Source: Amphiura filiformis (Eukaryota > Echinodermata > Ophiuroidea > Amphilepidida > Amphiuridae). Taken from it: a stretch of 64,000 bases of DNA. Positions within the stretch are counted from its first letter, which is position 1; every line of letters begins with the position of its first letter. The stretch lies in contig NC_092647.1 in the NCBI RefSeq assembly GCF_039555335.1, forward strand, positions 17,331,993 through 17,395,992, in the 5' to 3' direction. The position numbers and the translations under genes were made by a program. The notes under the pieces were generated by a model. The model saw nothing but the letters and a program-made list of their open reading frames with translations. It was not told the origin of the DNA and did no database searches. This document shows, one piece after another, positions 12,420 through 23,849 of the stretch.

Positions 12420-13048
12420 AATTGAATACATGAATACAAAACCCACCCAAGTCCATGGGAAATGATTTTGAGAGTAAAACCTGTGTATCATTTTAATTCC
12501 TTCAGTTATATTTACCTGGTCAATATGGTAAGTTTTACGTGCAAATGAGTGGGTTAAACTGTATTAAGTATGACGATTAGCATTTCAGGGAATTCGTAGG
12601 GTTCATTTTAAATTTTGGACTTGGGTGGTTATTTGAATCATATACAAAGACCACAATGTTTGAATGAGATTACCACTAGTAAGATAATACAAAATAAAGC
12701 ACACGTGTATGTATAATGTTGATAAGCATTCTGCCATGTAATATAAACCACACAATTTCCTTTATTAAACCCTTTTTTTTCTTCAAAAGTCACTCTCTAG
12801 CAATGAATGTTTTACAAGCGGACTTTTATACATACTGGATTTTAATCAATGTGTTACAAGACTCAAATCATGGACTTGGGTAGTTTTTTCATACATGCTA
12901 TTTTTCACATGCTCAATAGACACATTGGAGGAATTTGAGTTGTTTTTTCATAAATATGACAGGCCTATGCATAGCAACAAATGCCCATGCTTAACTCAAT
13001 TTATACACAGTATGGACTCGGGTGGTTTTTGTATTCATATATTCAATT
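12420..13048. mobile_element. 630-bp inverted-repeat element (MITE family A, copy 1)
   Basis: Ends are inverted repeats: AATTGAATACATGAATAC then CCCACCCAAGTCCA on the left, GGACTCGGGTGG then GTATTCATATATTCAATT on the right. ACTTGGGTGG-type motifs recur inside near 12618 and 12868, as subterminal repeats. The whole element matches 32456-33085 in reverse orientation. No transposase. It sits inside the minus-strand LINE. The target duplication could not be settled. Confidence 0.88.
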
Positions 13049-13070
13049 GTTGGGATCTGCCCAAATTATA

Positions 13071-13788
13071 CAGGGTGTCCCAGAATGATCTATACCGTGT
13101 TTGAAAAACAATACTATAAATATGTAGTCAACAATATATCTAATTTTAATAAGTGTAATACAATGGCACACATATCTCCTACTCGGTGACTTTCATGGAA
13201 ATAGCTTGATTTGTTCGGGCGTGACATAGATATTACTGAAAATGGACGAAAACTGCATTTTGTGTAATTAACAGCGCAAAGGCATCATAACACATAGATG
13301 CTTTATCACCATCGTCCAGCCTTATTTTGCAGTATATTGGAGAAATCCTACTTTTTTTTTATAGGAAATATTCTTAATTTGGCACAGATATAGAGCTTAC
13401 AACGCTGAATAATTCTTAATATGGGATTAGGTGAAACATTTCAAGACGACGATTTAGGTTAAAACAATATTTTTAATGTGATTTTTTACCACAATGTTTA
13501 CCCAAAAATGTCATAATTACAGAGGATATAATAGGAAATAATAAGTTTGTAGGTGAATAAGTTTGTGATGAACATCTGTAATCTCAAAATAGGTAGTTTT
13601 GTCAAAAATGGAATTCACCATTTTTATTCCATATCCTGTAACTTCTATTAAAAACGTCAAAGTGCTAAAATTCCTAAAAAAGCTAAATATACGTTAATTT
13701 GAGAATTTAGAACAATACCACCAATAGTAATGCTCTTCATACCTAAAAAATGCAACTTTCCCGATATAGATCATTCTGGGGCACCCTG
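13071..13788. mobile_element. TA-flanked MITE, CAGGGTGTCCCAG type
   Basis: Inverted ends of about 27 bp: CAGGGTGTCCCAGAATGATC on the left, GATCATTCTGGGGCACCCTG on the right (one mismatch). They are flanked by TA at 13069-13070 and 13789-13790. This is the pattern of Tc1/mariner-class non-autonomous elements. There is no coding frame. It splits the LINE reverse transcriptase sequence. Confidence 0.9.
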
Positions 13789-13790
13789 TA

Positions 13791-13993
13791 TGATGACCTT
13801 TATCAAGACTAGAAACAATCCTATTATAAGCCTCTAAAACAGCCATGTAGGAAGAATAATTTGTTCTAAAACCAAATTGCCTTTGATGAAAAAAAACAAA
13901 GACATTTATAAAGCATCTTGTGAATAATACGTTCAAACACTTTTGAAAAACAGGGAGGATCGAAATTGGCCGATAAGTATTACAAAAATTAAG
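13791..13993 (-). pseudogene. LINE reverse transcriptase N-terminal palm fragment
   Basis: One uninterrupted minus-strand frame reads NTYRPISILPVFQK, then QRQFGFRTNYSSYMAVLEA, then NRIVSSLDKG. YRPIS-x-LP and QFGFR are hallmark blocks of non-LTR reverse transcriptases. Here they stop at the DKG position, where the TA-flanked MITE is inserted. It probably belongs to the same element as the C-terminal piece at 11735-12419. Confidence 0.85.
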
Positions 13994-14339
13994 AGTCAGT
14001 AGATTTAACTAGAGCGGTTACCGCACCAAAGCTGAACCATGGCTTCTGCAGTATATTGCGGTATACCATTGTCAACCGGGGGTTCATACCTTCTTGGGAT
14101 ATGTGAATAGGACCCAAAATAGGAATATTGACCCTATATATTATAAGGAGTGTCACTCCGGTGGGAAAATTATTTTAATTATATAATCTGTACTTCTTTC
14201 TCTTTGATTTGACACTACTCAAGGGGTCATACTTTCTTGGCATTTTGAGATATGCCCATTTTAAACCAAACGGTTAGTCAGTCAGTAAGTAAGTAAGTAT
14301 TCAAATGCAAAATAGAAAAACTGTCATTGAGACATCAAA

Positions 14340-14588
14340 ATCTAGAGAACAATAAAATAAATAGTTGCAAGAATTGACACAGTTTTCAATAGATTCTTTG
14401 ACATATCATAATCAACGAGATCATCATACAAAAAAGGGTCCAGTTTCCGATTTAACAATCGGTTACATTCAATAGAACTTATGAAATAGAAAAGACAAAA
14501 TTTACATTTATTATCATCAAGAATATGATTAAACGGGAATAAATTCCCGGTACAATTAAAACACATCCAATTATCATCACCAGTATTA
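14340..14588 (-). pseudogene. LINE N-terminal zinc-finger-like fragment
   Basis: The minus-strand frame gives DDNWMCFNCTGNLFPFNHIL then DDNKCKFC. W-x-C-x-x-C followed by LFPFN-x-I-x-DD is a recurring block at the end of the PHD-like finger before the endonuclease in some CR1-like LINEs. It lies upstream (minus sense) of the RT pieces at 13.9 and 12.3 kb, in the order expected for one element whose endonuclease has been lost or replaced by unknown sequence at 13994-14339. Confidence 0.5.
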
Positions 14589-14971
14589 CCATAATATATT
14601 ACTTTTATTTATGATAGAAGCAATTACAGTATTTACAAGTTATCATAACGTTTTTATGAACAATTACTCTTGTAACATTTATTACAATTTGCCATACAAA
14701 CCAACGTCAACACAAAAACACACACCACTAAATGACACTTACACTTAGGCTGGAAAATTTTAAACCATAATGTTTGTTTTCAACATTCTTGTCATGGCGA
14801 TCTCAAGTAACTACCGGAGCGATGGAATGCAGGGCATAAACTATATCTGAAGTCAATGTAAGTAACAAAATGTTGAATAATGTATATAATTTTGATTATT
14901 GTTATGGTTAATTTTGTTAATTATGAAAAATGTTTAATTTAGAAATTTGGAATGTTTTTAACATGATTGTC

Positions 14972-15479
14972 TTAAGGGCTGGGGTATGAACGTTTGGACA
15001 GTATTTATTGTGGGACATTAGAGCACATCAGACATATCGAATTGCATTCTGAATACGAAGAATGTCCTTCTGATATCAAATAATTTTGATTTTTTGAAAT
15101 TCGCAATTTAATACACATTTTATGGCAAATCATTAAAAATTGATATTTTTGATATTTAAGCCATATCTTCAATACGAGAGGTCAAAATTTTCAATTGACC
15201 GTCGGCTTTTCCTCCCTGCTACATACACTTTAAGAATATATCATTAGATTTATATAATTTACTTCGAGGACTGTTATATATCAAAAATTTGAAAAATATC
15301 AAATTTTTATAATTTGTCATAAAATTTGTATTATATTGTGTTTTTTAAAAATTGAAAATTATTTGATATCAGAAAGACATGCTTCGTATTCAGAATGCAA
15401 TTCGATAGGTCTGAGGTGCTCTCATGTCCCACAAAAAATACTGTCGAAACGCAATAAACGCTCATTTTGGATCCCTTAA
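14972..15479. mobile_element. TTAA-flanked palindromic MITE, copy 1
   Basis: Bounded by TTAA at 14972-14975 and 15476-15479. The two halves are imperfect reverse complements over most of the length: GTATTTATTGTGGGACAT, then GAATTGCATTCTGAATACGA, on the left; the mirror image, with ATGTCCCACAAAAAATAC, on the right. A second copy lies at 59245-59914. The TTAA flank resembles piggyBac-class targets. No coding capacity. Confidence 0.85.
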
Positions 15480-18400
15480 TTTACCAATTCTTGAACTTAA
15501 AGGAATTTCCCATGTTTAAAGAAATGAATTGCTTGGAATATTCAAAATGTGGGTTGGAAGAAAAAGTCAGTTACAGGAATTGTAATTGAATGGACCAGAA
15601 AATGGTTCTGTGAACATAATGTTGGGAGTCAATTGCATCATTGCAGCGTTTATTAATTGTTTGTGTATTGTTTGTATTATGTAGGCCCTAATTTAAAATC
15701 GTAAGATAAGAATTTACGACATTGTGAATCTTTCCATATAATTTTTGTGAGTTTGCGTACCTGTTTTGGAAGAAAATGTATTGTTATGCAAATAAGGAAA
15801 CTAAAGAGATGAACCTGTATGCAAATTAGATGTCGTAAGTGCCACACCCTTGTCAATTAAATAGGGTCAAAAGTGGTTGTGTGCATCAATTTAAAATAAA
15901 AGTGCGTAGTTATTGTTTTGGCATTTTTGTATGAAGATCTAATCAAATGGCGCACGTATTTTTAAATTTTGGGTTGGTTGTTTGTTTGTTTATATTCCAG
16001 TTCATATTTTCGTTTGCGGAACTGGACGGGTCAAGTGGTTTTTACCGAGTTTTTGTTTTACCACTGTTTACCAAAGGCCGAGAATATACTCGTTTTCACG
16101 AACTTCACCTTGTAACACGACGTCTTCGGTCAACATCAATGCCACGAACTTCAACGTGAGACAGAACATCGTTTCTACCGTTTTGTGAACTTTCTTGATA
16201 AAACCAATAGCGTATGGCATTTGTACATATTCACTACATCGCACTTATGAACTGGGACTCATTCGCGATTTCATCACCGGTACCAATATTCTTCAATTGA
16301 ACGGCCGTGGGTTTGTGTGTACACTTTAGTGGGGTTATTTTTTTATGTATTATTAATAAAAAAAACCTTTAAAAGGAGTGCTCAGGCATGATTGGAAAAC
16401 ATGGTTGTGCAATGTAGGTCGGTGGTAATTCATGTAGGCCTACTAATAAACTTCTTGTTATAAAAAAGTGTACCATAGCTTTAATGTTATTCTATATATT
16501 TATACTATGATCAGCTCTTAATAGGCGGGGAATTATTCGTTTTTTGTTACTGCGCAAGTCAATAAAGTTCCAAATTACGCCGCGCGTAAATTCACAAAAG
16601 CATGTGTCATTCACGCAATATGCAAAGCGCAGTTCGCGTAGGTGCTGCGCCCAGCTGTGTGTGTACGCCATTCTACATGTACATGTATATCAATCCACAA
16701 TGTTATGAGTCCCGCCTATTATGAGCTGATCAGAGTATAACACAACATACATGAAGTAAGAAACAGGTTTCGATGGTGTACGTAGGTCTATTTTGCGTAT
16801 ACGTAGGCCCACCCCATATTGGATTTTTTTAAACACTTCAACATGTACATGTAATATACAAATGGTAATGAAAAGTAAACCCAAAGTTATACTAAAGTAA
16901 CTTACAAACATGTATGGAATTTCAATGATGTGCACTAATTTGGACATCAATTCAACACAATGAAAGGGGCATTCCGTGATCCACACTTTGTACAGAAATA
17001 TTCAGATTTTTATCATTTTTATACCACTGGAAAACTCTGGCAGAACTGTTTCTGTATAAAATAATTCTTGCCGATTAATTCGTTTAGCAAGCATATCGTC
17101 AAACTTGTTCGCCAAATTACAACACAGCAAGTGGCATATGGGGCATATAAATACACATAGAGGCTGTATCAAAATGATACCAGTACTCATCAATTTTGAT
17201 GTTGATTGATAAGCGTACATGCTTATTTTATTCTTGCAAACAAACAATCTGATCAACTGAAGTTGTGAGATTTAAGCTTTTGCTCCTGGATGTGGATGTT
17301 AGGATTGTGAAATACTCCTTTAACATATTATGTCACATTTAGTGATTCGGAACAGACATGTAGGCCTATGCACTTGAATGTTACCAATGAAAATAAAAAG
17401 TAAATTTTAAGTTGTACTACATGTTAACGATCTAAATAATACAATTCAATTTAAATATTACACCACTTTATCACCAATGCATCATTTTTACAAAAAAATA
17501 ATAATTTAAGCCCTTAGCTCCAATGTGCTCTGTTCTATTTCAGATGCCATTTTACCCAAAATGGTTTAAACTTGATAAATTTGTGTTTGTGGGATATTCC
17601 AATCTGTTGGCGTTGAAGATGATGCTGGATATAAATTTGTATCTGCGGAATATTCCAATTTCTGTTGGTCTTGATTCTTGAAGATGATGCTGTGGAAGGC
17701 TGTTGTGTAGAGTGTGAATGAGATGACTACTGTGTATATAGTGTGGATGAGATTACCACTGTGAACTTCTGGCAAATCCAGAACAGTCAGAACACATTAC
17801 TTATCTCTCAATGCAAATTTAAGAAGTTCATGGACATTTGGTAACTTGGTATAATTGACCATGCACGCTGACCTAGCTAGCTGACTTTGTCCATAAAACA
17901 AAATCTGTTCATGGACAGTTTGTAACTTGTTATCTTCAACTTCAACTTCCAGACCACTACACTATCAATCTGTCAACAATCATAATATTGAAACTGATTA
18001 TCATTCCCAGGTAACAAAACCCTCCACTATGGGCTACAGAACACAGTCTTATAAATAATTTCATATGGAATGAGGCTAATATCCTATCCCCACCTCAAAC
18101 TAGAAATCTCACTGCTGCATATATTTATGAACTATGTCATGAGGAGTGAGGTCATTTTAGGAGCTGGCAGTAGTCTGCATTAGTGCATTTCTATTACTGA
18201 GATACCATGCATTATTCTACAAAATATTTTTAGTGATTACAAAGCAAAAGCATTTGCAAAAGAAGCTCGACTTGGAGTTACTTAGGTTCAAAGGTCGAAT
18301 TTTATTCCAAGGTCTAAACTGGATGTATATATTCACTCAGGTGTACCTGAGCGAAAAAAGAGTTTATACAGATCTGTTTGGATATTTAAAAACACCGTTA

Positions 18401-20080
18401 AATTGTGTGAAACTTAAATCATAAATCGGTCTGATCAACCTGTTTTAAATTTTGGATTTCACTTAAAACATGGCGCTTATGTGAAGCGAACATTGATTGA
18501 CTGTTACATTTTGGAAGCTATTTTGATTAATCATACACTTGGACTTTATTGGACTTTATTGATTTTTTTTTTATCAAACCTGAGTGGATGTTTTTCGAAT
18601 TCAAACTCAAATAGAATACTATTGTGACAGATGCTATAACCCAACTGGGATAACTGCGGTTATTGAAATAGTGATTATTATATTTTTGTACTTGAATTAA
18701 TAAATTGTATTGGATTCAAGATAAAAAAAACTGAAATAAATCTGATACATTTATTTATGATGGATTAAATCTATTTTGTCTGGAGTACTTATTGTATAGA
18801 TCTAGTGTCAATCGCATCCCAATAACTTGCGTTTGTTTTAGTAATCCGCCCTAGGTGATATCATAGTAGTACGGTGTATTATGACCACCTGTCTAAGAAG
18901 AATAATTTGATACCCAATTACAGTTAGCAACCTGGACAACAGATTCTTTTGTTTAGCAAGGCTCACTCAGTCATTTAATGTGGCAATACAAACGATCGAA
19001 TTTGGTGTTGAAACGAGCTAAATTTTGAGTTACACCTTTTCAATGTAAAATTAATTTTCTCGGCCAAATGAAATGCAATCATTTTTATTTTTTCAGTAAA
19101 TGTCAGGTCAAATTGTAGTGCTTGATACTTATTTTTTTTCAAATCCTAGTGTTAAACTTAGGCGTGAAATTCAGTCATTTCGTGTAAGATTTTCGATTTT
19201 GATAGGCTTAAACTCTGCCCGCGAGCCTTTTCTTGGATCAACCTTTTAGCTTTTCAAAGTAATATAGTTCGCTAATGAAGGATTTTTCCCAACTTTCTAA
19301 CGCACATCACCGTGAGCGATATATCATAGTTTTGTCAGAATTTACGTTTTGATTTCACCATTTTTTCACCGGCTGAAATTTTTTCAAAATCAACGCGTGA
19401 AATATAAGGCTAATAATACTAGCATTGTGGATCGATATCCCTGGGTTTAATAGGAATAGCGGCATGATACAGTGTTGAAAGAACTTCAATATAGCAACGA
19501 AATTCCCAGCAGGCCTAATAGCGCTCCTATACTGATCATGTTTATAGCACGATGAGGATATTTCATCATCACGTGAGTGATTCGGACCAATGTGTTGAAA
19601 TTTGCTTCTCCTCAAAACAACTTTGCCCGAAGGCTTACATGCAATTGGGCAATATTTTAAACAAAACTTTCTTTTACAAAACATTATATTACGCTGTATG
19701 TTTTATGATCAAGCAAACTGTTTGGAACACACTTCCAAAGAAATAACCTTCGTAACGCCCCGGCGTAACGCCCCAGACTTTCGTTATTTAAACGCCAGAA
19801 ATAGATTGTCCTTATAAGAACCATCAGAGATTGTGGCTTATAAGAACCGTTCATTATCATTGTTAACTTAAACAGGGTTTTGTTTTTAAACATCTTTATA
19901 AATTGATTGTTTTTATGTTTGTTTGTAAATTTCGTGCTTTACGCGCTTTGAGTTCCTCATCAGAGATTGTGCCTTATAAGAACCATTCATTTTCATTGTT
20001 AACTTAAACAGGTTTTTGTTTTAAACAAAACCTGTTCAAGCAATTATTTAAAATTGCTTGCCTAAAAACAGAATAACTTG
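15480..20080. other. Intronic stretch, mostly unique
   Basis: No firm gene. A strong acceptor-like site (TTTGTTTATATTCCAG, ending near 15999) precedes two overlapping open frames of about 50-60 codons, and an AATAAA lies at about 16354-16359. A diverged duplication of a GATGATGCTG block lies at 17600-17700. Confidence 0.45.
19822..20026 (+). repeat. 136-bp-spaced direct duplication
   Basis: CATCAGAGATTGTG, then CTTATAAGAACC, then TTAACTTAAACAGG occurs at 19822-19890 and again at 19958-20026, with a few mismatches. Confidence 0.85.
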
Positions 20081-21167
20081 GATGTTAATACTTGACGTAG
20101 TGTTTCAATTGTCATGAAGGTGACTGGGTATGGTGCCTTTTGTTTGTGTTTGTTTGAAACTGCTTTTGGAAACCCACCGAAAGTCATACCAGGTTAAACA
20201 TGGAAGTTTATAAAAACTTATTTAATAACCTTAAGGAAAAAAAAACATTTGTGGCAACAATAAGCCTTGCATTGAAAGTCATGGTTAAAGTGTGTTGATT
20301 ACCACACCAAAGTTTCCCTACATACACCCCCACTACCCAGTGCCCACCTCACACACCTCTGCACCCACCCCACCCTATAGGCCTACATGTACATGATATT
20401 ACATAATAATATATAGCATAGCTATACATTTAGGTATAGCGCTTAATTATGACAAATATGGTTAGGCCTATATATAGGCCTACATGTCAAATTAAAAAAA
20501 ACCCGAACACTGATGAATCTCTACAGAAACCCGAACACAAGTCTGAAGGGTGTAATGAAAATGGCAACCCACGATGGGGGGGGGGCGGTGGGTAGGTCAT
20601 ACAAAATTGATGTTAATACTTGACGTAGTGTTTCAATTGTCATGAAGGTGACTGGGTATGGTGCCTTTTATTTGTGTTTGTTTGAAACTGCTTTTGGAAA
20701 CCCACCGAAAGTCATAGGCCCTAATGAAGCAGCCAAAACAATACCAGGTTAAACATGGAAGTTTATAAAAACTTATTTAATAACCTTAAGGAAAAAAACA
20801 AACATTTGTGGCAACAATAAGCCTTGCATTGAAAGTCATGGTTAAAGTGTGTTGATTACCACACCAAAGTTTCCCTACATACACCCCCACTACCCAGTGC
20901 CCACCTCACACACCTCTGCACCCACCCCACCCTATAGGCCTACATGTACATGATATTACATAATAATATATAGCATAGCTATACATTTAGGTATAGCGCT
21001 TAATTATGACAAATATGGTTAGGCCTATATATAGGCCTACATGTCAAATTAAAAACAAACCCGAACACTGATGAATCTCTACAGAAACCCGAACACAAGT
21101 CTGAAGGGTGTAATGAAAATGGCAACCCGCGATGGGGGGGGGGGCGGTGGGTAGGTCATACAAAATT
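20081..21167 (+). repeat. Large tandem duplication (528 and 559 bp)
   Basis: The segment starting GATGTTAATACTTGACGTAG at 20081 is repeated head to tail from 20609. Both copies end in a G-run and GGGTAGGTCATACAAAATT. Identity is very high across the whole unit. Copy 2 carries an extra block of about 26 bases around CCTAATGAAGCAGCC near 20720, and small length changes occur in homopolymers. High identity suggests a recent event. Confidence 0.96.
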
Positions 21168-22600
21168 CACATGGAGATAGGAGGGACAGAAGATTAAAAT
21201 CCCCTATAATAACACGCTAATTTTTCTAGGTTTGGACCGTGGATTTTCATGAACCTCAAGCGTGCATCTCTTAATACGGACTAACCTAGGTAAACAAACA
21301 CACAGACATACAAAATGGTTTTCATAATCATGGAATCCATATAAATTGAAATTGCAGGCTATCACGGGAGCAAATTTTTAAAATTCACCTCATTTACCAG
21401 AAAACCCAATTGGGGATTTGGGCTACCAAATCGCTAGTCGGGCAATCTTCATGATCTTTGCTTTTCAATGGAAAATTGCCCTGGATGACAACAATGAAAA
21501 TATCGACTATTTCTGCTGGTTGCGCACGAGATAAAAGCACCGAGTTTGACATTTTCAGAGCATGAAGGGAAAAATGGTAAAATAAAAACGGAAATTCTGA
21601 CAAAACTATAATATATAGACCCACACGATGTGCTTTACAGAGGTGGGAAATATCTTTCTTTAGCAAACTATATTAGTTTGAGACGCTAAAAATCAATTCC
21701 GTAAAAAGCTCGCAGGCGAACTCAAGGCCTATAAAAATCAAAAATATCACACTAAAAGATACAATTTGATGCTTAATTTTAACACCAGGATTTTAAAAAA
21801 ATGTATATCTAAGCACCAAGTTTTTAACTGACATTACTGAAGAAAAAAAAAATATTGCTTTATATTTAAATTTCAATTAAAAAAAGGTCATGTTCTCACC
21901 CAATGAAAAAAAAAAAAAAAAAAAAAAAAAGCGCAGTGATTTATAGTGCGCTACGCACAGGCACAACGCCTAGACGTTGATCCACAAGCCTCAGCACACT
22001 TTACAATGAGCCCATATTGTTTACATTTAGCTCTCACCGAATGCCAAAAATCATGCTTTCACCCAATGACCCCATATTTTTACATTTTGCTCTCACCGAA
22101 TGCCCCTTAGTGCGAAAGTGCCAGCCCACACCTATATCCATTTCATATTGAAGTCCCTCCCCCTCCCGGATTAATTCCTGCAAAGTGAATATTTTTGAGA
22201 CGATTAATTAACTCATCCAATTTGATACAATTTCGAATATTTAGTGATTAGATGAGCTAAGGATAAAATGAGTTCAACGAGTTAAACAAGTCATCGTGGA
22301 AGGATAGTGAATACTGATAAGAATAGCGTAGAAACCTTTCAAGAATCATTTTGGTAGCAGGAGTCATAGAAGAATAGAGAGATAGAAGGCGCATCACAAC
22401 GATGAGACGGGTAGTTGTTATTATGGATAGAAATTTGCCGGTTTCGAAAATATTTTGGTGAACTAAGCTGCTGTTATCTCAAGGATTTAACATCCAAGTG
22501 AATCTTATTGTGAACATTCTGCAAAACTTCTCTTCACCATCCACTCACGCTTCCACCTCAGCATTTTAAAGACTCGCAGCGCGAACAAGAACAAGAAGCT
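21168..22600. other. Intronic stretch, no gene recognised
   Basis: A block at 22291-22365 (AAGTCATCGTGGAAGGATAG then TTTCAAGAATCATTTTGGTA) recurs, diverged, at 23766-23840. Two short similar CTCTCACCGAATGCC blocks lie near 22031 and 22091. Confidence 0.45.
21906..21930 (+). repeat. Poly(A) tract of 25
   Basis: An uninterrupted A-run, preceded by A-rich sequence from about 21841. It may be a retroposon tail, but no body was recognised upstream. Confidence 0.9.
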
Positions 22601-22623
22601 GAACAGATAAACGTGAACTCTCG

Positions 22624-22866
22624 TAAAAAGTAGTACAACGGTAAGAGAACAGCAAAAACATCTAAAAAGCCTGTCCAAACAAACTCAACTCTCCTTTTCC
22701 TTGCTGGAAAGAAAACTAGTGTCTCTCTGCTTTCATCCTTATCGCCTACAATTGCAACAAAACGCAAAGAAAGAACCACGGACAAAAATAAAAACCCGGA
22801 CAAACGCAAGAAAAGTGACTTTGACTCCGATCAAGTGACAATTTCTAAAGGTCAAAAACCCAGATT
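22624..22866 (+). pseudogene. Lysine-rich open frame fragment, unknown
   Basis: After a stop near 22630 the plus strand is open for about 80 codons of strongly basic protein: NGKRTAKTSKKPVQTNS, then KRKERTTDKNKNPDKRKKSD, then DQVTISKGQKPRF. It is cut off at about 22869 by an ATCA repeat that ends a minus-strand element. A lysine-rich stretch of this kind could be the first ORF of a LINE or part of an exon. I recognise no domain. Confidence 0.3.
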
Positions 22867-22868
22867 CA

Positions 22869-23720
22869 ATGATCAATCAATCAATCAATCAATCAAATTT
22901 ATTTCCATCAAAAATTAAAACATACAAATAACAAACATGATAAAACGATGGAGAAGACACAACTAGAAGCAAAAGCCTGTAAAATGTTGTGCCCCCTGAA
23001 TGAAACACTTAAAGAGCCTAAATATATAAACACAGATACACAAAATGAAAAAATACAATATACCAAGCCTGAAAGGAAAAAAGATAATACACTTGATTTC
23101 TCACCTCACACTCACACCAGGCACACTCCACCACAAAAATGTCATAGGCATGTAATAAAAAGGTATGCACATAAAAATAAATTTATATGTGTAAAACATT
23201 TATTTATATAAAATTCAGTAGTATTAACCAAATGTTACCATATCAATGAATTTTACTTGTAAATATCAAAAAACAGATTTCAAAAATATTGAACCTACTA
23301 TCACTCAAAAAGTAAGCTTGATAAACAATGTATTATATTAAAAACTGGTTTAGTATAACTATATTTTAACGTCAAATATGTATAATTTTATAACAATTAA
23401 TATTCGTGGCTTATGTAATTCCAAAATGCGCAAGTCATTTTTCACTTGATTTAAACGTCAAAAACCATTTCACTTTCATCAAGAAGTTTATTTGTAATGA
23501 TAATGAAAATTATTGCTAATTGGGAAAAAGAGTAGGGTGGTACCGTCTTTGCCAATCATGTCGTGCAAATTATATGAAATAGTGTATGGTGATGACCAAG
23601 GAAGACTCCTATGAGATGTATATTTTACATAGTGTAATTCAGTAGTCTTTGTATTCTGAAAATGTTTGATAATGAATTAAATATGTCTAATAATTATGTG
23701 ATTTTAATGTTTATAATAAA
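22869..23720 (-). mobile_element. Probable LINE 3' UTR with (TTGA)n tail
   Basis: On the minus strand the sequence ends in GATGGAAATAAATTTGATTG followed by several TGAT units (22869-22896). Short-period 3' tails of this sort are typical of CR1/L2-type LINEs. The rest is non-coding and AT-rich. The upper boundary is a guess. Confidence 0.4.
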
Positions 23721-23849
23721 GGCTTCTGCCTGACTACTCGTCAAAAAAAGCAACATTTTAAAAAGTCATCGTGTAAGGATAATGAATAGTGATAAGAATT
23801 GTGTTGAAATCTTTCAAGAACCATTATGGTAGCATAAGTAATGGTCATG

